Assembly: GCA_003527225.1 (NCBI GenBank)
Contig: DPXQ01000044.1
Coordinates: 93,911 to 157,910, forward strand
Direction: 5' to 3'
DNA length: 64,000 bases
From: Rhizobium sp.
GTDB taxonomy: Bacteria > Pseudomonadota > Alphaproteobacteria > Rhizobiales > Rhizobiaceae
A program made the position numbers and the translations under genes. Of this stretch, positions 53,696-60,500 are shown in pieces (position 1 is the first letter of the stretch; every line of letters starts with the position of its first letter). Below the pieces are notes generated by a model, which saw only the letters and a list, made by a program, of their open reading frames with translations, was not told where the DNA came from and did not search any database.

Positions 53696-55099
53696 TCACC
53701 CCCGCATCGCCCGCTCCACCGCCGCAAACACCCTTGGATCGCGCGACTGCGCCACATTGAACCGCAAAAACCGCGTCGCCGTCTGCGAGACGCTGAAGAC
53801 GTTGCCGGGGGCGAGCACGATGTTGTCGGCAAGCGCGCGTCGCGCAACGTCGGCGGCGTCGAGGCCGTCCGGCAGCTGGCACCAGAGGAACATGCCGCCG
53901 CGCGGTTCGAGGAAGGGTTTCAGCCCGAGCGCCCGAAGCCGCTTGTTGGCCTCGCCGGTGGCGCGCGACAGGCGGTCGCGCAAGGTCGCGATGTGCTTGC
54001 GATAGGTCCCGTCCTTGAGGATGCCGAGCACCAGCTCGGCGGAGACGGGATTGCCGCCAAAACTCGTGGCGATCTTCAAGTCGATCAGCCCCTCGATCCA
54101 GTCGGGTCGGGCGGCGATGAAGCCGCAGCGCGCCGCCGCCGACAGCGTCTTGGAAAAGCTGCCGATATAGATCACCCGGTCCAGCCCGTCGAAGGCCGAA
54201 AGGCGCGGCGCGGGCTCGGGCTCGAAATCGGCAAAGATATCGTCCTCGATGATGGTGAGGCCCGACTGCTCGGCGAGTTTGAGCAGCCGGTGGGCGGTCG
54301 CGGGTGAAAGCGTCGCACCGGTCGGGTTGTGCAGCGCCGAATTGGTGATGTAGAGCCGCGGCCGGTGTTCGGTCAGTGCCGCGGCAAACAGCGCGATGTC
54401 CGGGCCGGTCGCGGTATAGGGCACGCTCACGACCTTGACCCGGTGGGCGCGGAGCAGTGCCAGGAAGTTGAAATAGCACGGGTCGTCGACCAGCACGGTG
54501 TCGCCCGGCTCGATCAGGAAGCGGCAGAGCAGGTCGATCGCCTGCGTGCCCGATTCCGTCAGCATGATCTGGTCCGGCGCCGCCTGGATGCCGCGCTCGG
54601 CCATGCGCCGCGACAGAAGTTGGCGGAGCGGCGGCAGGCCGAGCGGCGTGCCATAGTCGGCAAGCACCGTGTCGGCGGCCCGGGTCAGCTGGCGCAGCGA
54701 CCGGCGCAGTTCCTCCTGCGGCATCCATGCCGCCGGCAGCCAGCCGCAGCCGGGCGTCAGCGTGTCCTCGCCGGCTTCGAGCGATTGCCGCGACACCCAG
54801 AAGGGGTCGACGGCGCGATCGAGCCTGGGGCCGATCTCGGCCAGCACCAGCGGCGGCAGGTGGCCGGCGACATAGAAGCCGGAGCCCGGCCGCGACTGGA
54901 TCAGCCCTTCGGCCGCCAGCCGGTCATAGGCCTCGACCACGGTCGAGGTGGAGACCGCCATGACCTTGGCAAAGCCGCGGATCGACGGCAGCTTCGCCCC
55001 CGGCGCCAGCGTCCGCCGGCCGATCCTCTGGCGGATGGCGCCCATGACGCGGCCGACGCGCGTGCCGTCTTCGCCGTCGCCTGTGATCTTGTCCAGCAT
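53696..55099 (-). CDS. MocR/PdxR-type transcriptional regulator
   Basis: 467 residues from the ATG at 55099 (MLDKITGDGEDGTRVG). A start at 55120 or 55168 would put the coding region across the palindromic operator and was rejected. N-terminal GntR winged helix: LPSIRGFAKVMAVSTSTVVE near 37-56. C-terminal aminotransferase I fold with YGTPLGLPPLRQLLSRR and the PLP-lysine motif YIGSFSKTLSAAARCGFIAA, and later EPRGGMFLWCQLPDG. Such proteins bind PLP and often an amino acid and regulate a divergent gene. Here the divergent gene is an EamA exporter, so an exported amino-compound is a plausible effector. The stop is near a ribB-tail remnant. Confidence 0.93.
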   Translation of the reverse strand: MLDKITGDGEDGTRVGRVMGAIRQRIGRRTLAPGAKLPSIRGFAKVMAVSTSTVVEAYDRLAAEGLIQSRPGSGFYVAGHLPPLVLAEIGPRLDRAVDPFWVSRQSLEAGEDTLTPGCGWLPAAWMPQEELRRSLRQLTRAADTVLADYGTPLGLPPLRQLLSRRMAERGIQAAPDQIMLTESGTQAIDLLCRFLIEPGDTVLVDDPCYFNFLALLRAHRVKVVSVPYTATGPDIALFAAALTEHRPRLYITNSALHNPTGATLSPATAHRLLKLAEQSGLTIIEDDIFADFEPEPAPRLSAFDGLDRVIYIGSFSKTLSAAARCGFIAARPDWIEGLIDLKIATSFGGNPVSAELVLGILKDGTYRKHIATLRDRLSRATGEANKRLRALGLKPFLEPRGGMFLWCQLPDGLDAADVARRALADNIVLAPGNVFSVSQTATRFLRFNVAQSRDPRVFAAVERAMRG

Positions 55100-55117
55100 G
55101 TGTACTGCTCTCGTGAT

Positions 55118-55143
55118 CATTACAGTTCGGCAAAACTGTAATG
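55118..55143. promoter_or_regulatory. palindromic operator between MocR regulator and EamA exporter
   Basis: A perfect 10-bp inverted repeat CATTACAGTT ... AACTGTAATG separated by 6 bases. It lies 18 bp before the regulator start and about 65 bp before the exporter start, in the only gap between these divergent genes. It is probably the binding site of the regulator, controlling both itself and the exporter. Confidence 0.65.
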
Positions 55144-55207
55144 CACTGTCTCTGAGAAATCCATCCACGATCGCCTATCCTCGCACCAATCGATGAGGAT
55201 GGATCTG

Positions 55208-56071
55208 ATGGACAAGACGACAAGCGGCTGGATCAACGGTTTTCTGGGTGTGCTGATCTTCAGCGGCTCGCTCCCCGCCACCCGGGTGGCGGTGGCCGAT
55301 TTCGATCCCGTGTTCCTGACCGTGGCGCGGGCCGCCATTGCCGGCGCGCTGGCGCTCGGTCTGTTGCTGCTGTTCCGGCAGAAATGGCCGAAGCCGGGCG
55401 AGATGGTGTCCCTGGTCGTCGTCGCGCTCGGCGTCGTCGTCGGCTTTCCGCTGCTGACCGCGCTGGCACTGAAGCACGTCACCTCGGCGCATTCCATCGT
55501 CTTCGTCGGGCTGTTGCCGCTGGCGACCGCCAGTTTCGCCGTGCTGCGCGGCGGCGAGCGGCCAAGGCCGGCCTTCTGGCTGTTTTCCGGGCTCGGCAGC
55601 CTGCTGGTCGCGGGCTTCGCCCTGCTGCAGGGCGTGAAGGCCGCGCCGCTCGGCGACCTGCTGATGCTCGGCGCCATCACCGTCTGCGGGCTGGGTTATG
55701 CCGAGGGGGCCAAGCTCTCCCGCACGCTCGGCGGCTGGCAGGTCATTTCCTGGGCGCTCGTGCTCTCCCTGCCGGTCATGGTCGTGCTGGCGCTGGCCAC
55801 CATGCCGCCATCCTTTGCCGGAACGGGCCAGCCGGCCTGGCTCGGCCTTGCCTATGTCTCGGTGTTCAGCATGCTGGTGGGCTTCGTCTTCTGGTATCGC
55901 GGCCTTGCCCAGGGCGGCATCGCCGCCGTCGGCCAGCTGCAGCTCCTCCAGCCCTTCTTCGGCCTCGTCCTGGCGGCCGGCCTGCTCGGCGAGGCGGTGA
56001 GCGCCTCCATGGTCGTGGTGACCGCCGCCGTGGTGGCCTGCGTCGCTGGGGCAAAACGCTTCGCCAAATGA
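55208..56071 (+). CDS. EamA family (DMT superfamily) exporter
   Basis: 287 residues from the ATG at 55208, with AGGA 7 bases upstream; an in-frame ATG at 55193 has no ribosome binding site. Ten hydrophobic helices arranged as two EamA repeats; the second starts near residue 145. Members export amino acids, nucleosides or other small metabolites. It ends VVACVAGAKRFAK. It is divergent from the MocR-type regulator and probably controlled by it. A decayed copy of its last 18 codons stands at 58028-58081, and the ribB 3' tail recurs right after its terminator. Confidence 0.9.
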   Translation: MDKTTSGWINGFLGVLIFSGSLPATRVAVADFDPVFLTVARAAIAGALALGLLLLFRQKWPKPGEMVSLVVVALGVVVGFPLLTALALKHVTSAHSIVFVGLLPLATASFAVLRGGERPRPAFWLFSGLGSLLVAGFALLQGVKAAPLGDLLMLGAITVCGLGYAEGAKLSRTLGGWQVISWALVLSLPVMVVLALATMPPSFAGTGQPAWLGLAYVSVFSMLVGFVFWYRGLAQGGIAAVGQLQLLQPFFGLVLAAGLLGEAVSASMVVVTAAVVACVAGAKRFAK

Positions 56072-56113
56072 GCACGTCTGTACGGCAGTCGAGCGATAGG
56101 GAAGGCGAGACCT

Positions 56114-56136
56114 GCCCCGGTCAACCGGGGGCGTTT
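56114..56136 (+). terminator. terminator-like hairpin after the EamA gene
   Basis: CCCCGGT (56115-56121) with ACCGGGG (56124-56130) and a 2-base loop, followed by GCGTTTC. It is a diverged copy of the hairpin at 58123-58148, part of the duplicated EamA-ribB junction. Confidence 0.55.
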
Positions 56137-56157
56137 CAGTGGCTCAATACTGGCGGA

Positions 56158-56220
56158 TCAGATGATCTCGGTGGCGCTGATGCGGATGGTAAAACCTTCA
56201 GGCCCGACGAAGGCGGTGAG
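56158..56220 (-). pseudogene. short remnant of a ribB 3' end
   Basis: On the minus strand this reads FVGPEGFTIRISATEII then stop, against YVGLEGFGIRISATEIV then stop in ribB. It follows the EamA gene after the same intergenic hairpin found before the complete ribB. It is degenerate toward its right end and has no start codon. Confidence 0.8.
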
Positions 56221-56394
56221 CCGTGGCCAACGCCGGTGGCATGATCGACGCTGATTGTGGGCACACCGAGGCTTGCATTGCCGTCAACGATCGGGCTCAA
56301 TGGCCGCAGACGATCTTTCGGGCAGGGGCGAATGCAACAGACGGGAAGGGGCGCCATAGCGGCGCGAGGTGCAAAGGGTCCGCCCGGCACCCGG

Positions 56395-57447
56395 ATGCAT
56401 GCGGCCCCGATATTGCCCCGCCTTTCGCGGGTGCTAAAGGTCTTGCTCTTCGCCGCCCTCGTCATTGCGCCGCTTGCGGGCTGTCAGGGAACGACAAGGG
56501 GCGAAGGCGAGGACGCCCGGCCGAAGGCCGCCGGTCTCTTGCCGCCCGGCATGCGCTCCGCCGGCCTGGCGCTCCACCATCTCAATATCGCGACCGGCCT
56601 TTATCTGCGCCGCGCCGAAGCCGCTGACGGCCTGGTGCTCTCCCGCGAGGAGGCGCTCGCCGGTCTTGCAATGCGCGGCGACAGCCTCACCTGGTTTGGC
56701 CATTCCACCGTGCTGATCCGGCTCGGCGGCCTTGCCATCCTGACCGACCCGGTCTTTCCGGTCGGTTTCTCGCTCGAAAGCCCGCTGCCGCACCGCCACG
56801 CCACGCCGCCGATCGGCCTTGAGGACCTGCCGCGGATCGATATCGTCGTGATCTCGCACGGCGATTACGACCATCTCCACAGCCCGACCCTCAAAGCCCT
56901 GGCCGAGCGTTTTCCCAAGGCCCGGATCGTCCTGCCGGATAGCCTCGAGCGCTTCGGACAGGCGGCGGGTTTCGCCGCGGTCGAGCATCCGTCGATCGGC
57001 CATACGGTCAGCGTCGCCTCCGCCCGCATCACAGCACTTCCCGCCATGCACGGCACGCGCCGCAATCTCCTCGCCATGCCCGATGGCCCTGCCAATTCCT
57101 GGGACATACGCCTCGCCGGCCGCTCCCTGCTCTTCGTCGGCGACAGCGCCTATGGCCCGGTCTTCGGCGAGATCGGCCGGACGCGCGGTCCCTATGATCT
57201 GGCGTTGGTGCCGATCGGCGCCTTCGAGCCCTCGCCGCTGGTGGCCGGCGCGCACTCGACGCCGGAAGATGCCGCAGAAATCCTCCGCGACGTGCGCGCT
57301 TCACTCGGCATCGGCATCCATTGGGGCACCTTTGCGCTGTCGCCCGAGCCGCTGCGCGCACCTGCCGAGCGCTTCCTCGCCGCAAGCGACGGCCGTCGCC
57401 AGTCCCGTGTGCTACGCATCGGCGAGACGATACGCCTGCAACGCTAG
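56395..57447 (+). CDS. metallo-beta-lactamase fold lipoprotein (NAPE-PLD/UlaG-like)
   Basis: 350 residues from the ATG at 56395. The N-terminus MHAAPILPRLSRVLKVLLFA then ALVIAPLAGC ends in an LAGC lipobox, so the protein is probably lipid-anchored at the periplasmic face; an earlier ATG at 56332 would place a long arginine-rich leader in front. The metal site is ISHGDYDHLHSPT near residues 158-170, with MHGTRR, GDSAYG and IHWGTF supplying the later ligands. The order resembles N-acyl-phosphatidylethanolamine phospholipase D-like hydrolases, and a phosphodiester or lactone substrate is possible. It stands between the two copies of the EamA-ribB junction with the DUF305 gene. Confidence 0.88.
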   Translation: MHAAPILPRLSRVLKVLLFAALVIAPLAGCQGTTRGEGEDARPKAAGLLPPGMRSAGLALHHLNIATGLYLRRAEAADGLVLSREEALAGLAMRGDSLTWFGHSTVLIRLGGLAILTDPVFPVGFSLESPLPHRHATPPIGLEDLPRIDIVVISHGDYDHLHSPTLKALAERFPKARIVLPDSLERFGQAAGFAAVEHPSIGHTVSVASARITALPAMHGTRRNLLAMPDGPANSWDIRLAGRSLLFVGDSAYGPVFGEIGRTRGPYDLALVPIGAFEPSPLVAGAHSTPEDAAEILRDVRASLGIGIHWGTFALSPEPLRAPAERFLAASDGRRQSRVLRIGETIRLQR

Positions 57448-57524
57448 GGCCGATCGGCCCCAGGGAACCGGCAGCACGACGAGATCGTTAGGGATCAAGG
57501 CCCCAATGAAACAGAGGAAAGCCG

Positions 57525-57971
57525 ATGTCGCCCTATTTCCGCTTCGCGCTGATGATCGCCGTATCGACCGCAATCATGTACGCCCTCATGTATCTAAACG
57601 TCTTCTCCGTCGATCACGTGTTCTTCTCGCAGACCCGTCTCTTCATGGCGCTGATCATGGGATCGGCCATGGCCTTGGTCATGCTCGCCTTCATGCGCCA
57701 CATGTATCGCAGCCGCACCGTGAACATTGCGATCGTGGCTCTGTCCCTCGTGACGTTCGCCAGCTCGCTCTATCTTGTCCGTAGCCAGGCAACGGTTGGC
57801 GATATCGCATGGATGAAGGCAATGATTCCGCACCATTCCATCGCCATCTTGACCAGTGAGCGGGCCACCTTGACCGATCCGCGCGTGCGCGACTTGGCGG
57901 CGTCGATCATTGAGACCCAGCGAGACGAGATTTCCCAGATGAAGCAGCTTATCGCCGATCTTCAGAAGTGA
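57525..57971 (+). CDS. DUF305 membrane protein
   Basis: 148 residues. Three membrane helices (about 5-25, 38-58 and 66-84), then a helical domain with WMKAMIPHHSIAILTSERAT near residues 97-116 and DPRVRDLAASIIETQRDEIS near 119-138. The paired His in MIPHHS, together with the Met and Glu residues, is the DUF305 hallmark, a ferritin-like four-helix element linked to copper or other metal handling. The metal part probably lies outside the cytoplasm. It follows the metallo-hydrolase gene by 78 bp and may be co-transcribed with it. Confidence 0.88.
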   Translation: MSPYFRFALMIAVSTAIMYALMYLNVFSVDHVFFSQTRLFMALIMGSAMALVMLAFMRHMYRSRTVNIAIVALSLVTFASSLYLVRSQATVGDIAWMKAMIPHHSIAILTSERATLTDPRVRDLAASIIETQRDEISQMKQLIADLQK

Positions 57972-58027
57972 CCGGAGCCTCACGGGCAATGGACAGCAAT
58001 GCGACGGCCGGAGCCGAAACCCTGCGT

Positions 58028-58081
58028 GTCGCAGCCGCCGTCGTGGCTCGCGTCGCCGGGGCAAAACGCTTCGCCCGATAA
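58028..58081 (+). pseudogene. remnant of an EamA gene 3' end
   Basis: Reads VAAAVVARVAGAKRFAR then stop and aligns with the last 18 codons of the EamA gene (56018-56071); by hand about 44 of 54 bases agree. The frame can be followed back to an ATG at 57989 (30 codons), but no ribosome binding site is seen, so a gene is unlikely. It directly precedes the terminator hairpin and the complete ribB. Confidence 0.78.
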
Positions 58082-58122
58082 GTGCTCCCGCGCGGCATTT
58101 GAGCGATCGGGAAGGGTAGTCC

Positions 58123-58148
58123 TGCCCCCGGCGAACCGGGGGCATTTT
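58123..58148 (+). terminator. hairpin terminator between EamA remnant and ribB
   Basis: GCCCCCGG (58124-58131) with CCGGGGGC (58136-58143), a 4-base loop, then ATTTTC. It lies 21 bp past the ribB stop on the other strand and may end transcripts from both directions. It is a second version of the hairpin at 56114-56136. Confidence 0.65.
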
Positions 58149-58169
58149 CAGAGGCCCAGCACCGGCGGA

Positions 58170-59270
58170 TCAGACGATCTCGGTGGCGCTGATGCGGATG
58201 CCGAAGCCTTCCAGCCCGACATAATGGCGTTCGCGCGAGGCGAAGAGCCGGATGGAGCTGACGCCGAGATCCTTGAGGATCTGCGCGCCGAGGCCGATTT
58301 CCAGCCACTCGCTCTCGCGGGCCTGGGCCTGTTCGTGCGCCTCGCGCTCGTGCAGGCCGGCGCGGGCCGTGGTCGACACCCCGACGCCGACCGAGCCTTC
58401 GCGCAGGTAGACGATAACGCCGCGGCCCTTTTCGGCGATCTTCTTCATGATGTCGTCGATCTGGCGGTCCTTGCCGAACACATCCTTGCCGACATGCTCC
58501 AGATGCAGGCGCACCGGAATGTCGACGCCGTCGCGGATATCGCCGAAGACGACGGCCAGGTGCTGCATCGGATCCCAGGGCAGCGAATAGGCATGCGCCT
58601 TGGCCGGCCCGTAGGGCGTTTCGATGCTGAAGCTTGAAGCGAGCTGGATCAGCGTTTCCTTACGCTGGCGATAAGCGATGAGATCGGCGACGGAAACGCG
58701 CTTCAACCCGTGTTCCTCGGCAAAGGCAAAGACTTCCGGCCCGTGCTTGACGGTCCCGTTGTCGTTGACCAGTTCGCCGATCACGCCGACCGGCGGCAGG
58801 CCGGCAAGCTTGCAGAGATCGACGGCGGCCTCGGTATGGCCGGAGCGCATCAGCACGCCGCCTTCGCGCGCGACCAGCGGGAAGATGTGGCCGGGGCGGA
58901 CGAAATCGGCCGGGCCGACATTCGGGTTGGCGAGGTTGCGCACGGTCAGCGTCCTGTCCTCGGCGGAAATGCCGGTCGTCGTTCCGTGCTTGAAGTCGAC
59001 TGTCACGGTGAAGGCCGTCGTGTGCGCGCTGTCGTTTTCCGCGACCATGGCGTTGAGGTTGAGGCGCTTGGCCTCTTCCTTCGGCATGGGCGCGCAGACG
59101 ATGCCCGAGGTGTGGCGCACGATGAAGGCCATCTTCTCGGCGGTGCAGTGGACGGCGGCGACGATCAGGTCGCCTTCGTTCTCGCGGTCGTCGTCATCGG
59201 TAACGACGACGATTTCGCCGGCCTCGAAGGCGCGGATGGCGTCAACGACGCGGCTCTGGTCATAGCTCAT
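58170..59270 (-). CDS. ribB: 3,4-dihydroxy-2-butanone 4-phosphate synthase with degenerate GTP cyclohydrolase II domain
   Basis: 366 residues. The RibB half (about 1-205) is complete: VVTDDDDRENEGDLIVAA near residues 22-39 gives the metal and acidic site, and RSGHTEAAVDLCKLAGL the later catalytic His. The RibA-like half (about 206-366) lacks the three Cys of the zinc site and the surrounding CDC motif, reading VRLHLEHVGKDVFGKDRQID instead. I infer RibB activity only (a RibBX-type protein); the product is the four-carbon precursor of riboflavin. It follows aroC by 9 bp and is probably co-transcribed with it. Copies of its 3' end occur at 53436 and 56158. I saw no FMN riboswitch. Confidence 0.94.
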   Translation of the reverse strand: MSYDQSRVVDAIRAFEAGEIVVVTDDDDRENEGDLIVAAVHCTAEKMAFIVRHTSGIVCAPMPKEEAKRLNLNAMVAENDSAHTTAFTVTVDFKHGTTTGISAEDRTLTVRNLANPNVGPADFVRPGHIFPLVAREGGVLMRSGHTEAAVDLCKLAGLPPVGVIGELVNDNGTVKHGPEVFAFAEEHGLKRVSVADLIAYRQRKETLIQLASSFSIETPYGPAKAHAYSLPWDPMQHLAVVFGDIRDGVDIPVRLHLEHVGKDVFGKDRQIDDIMKKIAEKGRGVIVYLREGSVGVGVSTTARAGLHEREAHEQAQARESEWLEIGLGAQILKDLGVSSIRLFASRERHYVGLEGFGIRISATEIV

Positions 59271-59279
59271 GGATGTGCC

Positions 59280-60374
59280 TCATTTCAGCCGGCCTGTCTG
59301 GCCGCGATCTCGTAAGTAGTGATCGGCAATCGTGCAGGCAAGCATCGCCTCGCCGACGGGAACTGCCCGGATGCCGACGCAGGGGTCGTGACGGCCCTTG
59401 GTGCGCACGTCGACCTCGTTGCCATCGGCATCGATCGAGCGGCGCTCGGCCAGGATCGATGAGGTCGGCTTGATGGCAAAGCGCGCGATCACGGGCTCGC
59501 CGGTCGAAATGCCGCCGAGAATGCCGCCGGCATGGTTGGAGAGGAACATCGGCTTACCGTCCGGGCCGATGCGCATTTCGTCGGCATTTTCCTCGCCGGT
59601 GATCTCGGCGGCCGTAAAGCCGTTGCCGATCTCGACGCCCTTGACCGCGTTGATCGACATCAGCAGGCTGGCAATGTCCTGGTCGAGCTTGCCGTAAACC
59701 GGCGCGCCGATGCCGGCGGGAACGCCCTCGGCCACGACCTCGACGACCGCGCCGACCGAGGAGCCGGCCTTGCGGATCTCGTCGAGATAGGCCTCCCAGA
59801 CCGGAACGATCTCAGGATCGGGGGCGAAGAACGGGTTCTCGCCGACCTGGGCCCAGTCCCAGTTGGCGCGATTGATCTTGTGCTTGCCGATCTGCACCAG
59901 CGCGCCGCGAATGGCGACGCCGGGGATGACGAGACGCGCGAGCGCGCCGGCGGCGACGCGGGCCGCCGTTTCGCGGGCAGACGAGCGGCCGCCGCCGCGA
60001 TAGTCGCGGATGCCGTATTTGACGTCATAGGTATAGTCGGCGTGTCCGGGCCGGTAGCGCTTGGCGATGTCGCCGTAGTCCTTGGATCGCTGGTCGGTGT
60101 TTTCGATCATCAGCGAGATCGGCGTGCCGGTGGTGATCATCGAGCCGTCGTCCTGCGGCATCACGCCGGACAGTACCCTGACGAGGTCGTCCTCGCGGCG
60201 CTGCGTCACGAAGCGCGACTGGCCGGGCTTGCGCTTGTCGAGAAAGGATTGCAGGTCGTCGAGGGTGAAGCGGATGCCGGGTGGGCAGCCGTCGACGACC
60301 GCGCCGAGCGCCGGCCCGTGGCTCTCGCCCCAGGTGGTGACGCGGAACAGGTGACCGAAGGTATTGTGCGACAT
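59280..60374 (-). CDS. aroC: chorismate synthase
   Basis: 364 residues, the usual length. Last step of the shikimate pathway: FMN-dependent elimination from EPSP to chorismate. Family signatures are [18 protein letters not shown] near residues 17-34, [20 protein letters not shown] near 108-127 and [20 protein letters not shown] just after, with [18 protein letters not shown] near 335-352. The start is the ATG at 60374. It lies just upstream of ribB; chorismate synthase needs reduced FMN, so the pairing with a riboflavin gene makes metabolic sense. Confidence 0.97.
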   Translation of the reverse strand: MSHNTFGHLFRVTTWGESHGPALGAVVDGCPPGIRFTLDDLQSFLDKRKPGQSRFVTQRREDDLVRVLSGVMPQDDGSMITTGTPISLMIENTDQRSKDYGDIAKRYRPGHADYTYDVKYGIRDYRGGGRSSARETAARVAAGALARLVIPGVAIRGALVQIGKHKINRANWDWAQVGENPFFAPDPEIVPVWEAYLDEIRKAGSSVGAVVEVVAEGVPAGIGAPVYGKLDQDIASLLMSINAVKGVEIGNGFTAAEITGEENADEMRIGPDGKPMFLSNHAGGILGGISTGEPVIARFAIKPTSSILAERRSIDADGNEVDVRTKGRHDPCVGIRAVPVGEAMLACTIADHYLRDRGQTGRLK

Positions 60375-60500
60375 ATCGTAAGTACCGGATCGTTCGGGCG
60401 GGCTCGCCGCGCCTTGGCGTGTTGCGGCACACTCATAGTGGAAAACCTGAAAAAGGGAAAAGCCTTTCTTGTGAAAAGGCCCTTGTCCGTTGGCTCGCGA

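Noticed and set aside
53400..54728. 442-codon frame that joins the ribB tail to sequence under the MocR-type gene
   Set aside because: Only the left 66 codons are real homology; the rest is the wrong frame of the MocR-type gene on the same strand.
59271..60500. FMN riboswitch upstream of ribB or aroC
   Set aside because: The ribB start is 9 bp from the aroC stop and the 126-bp gap before aroC shows none of the conserved FMN-element pattern I could recognise.
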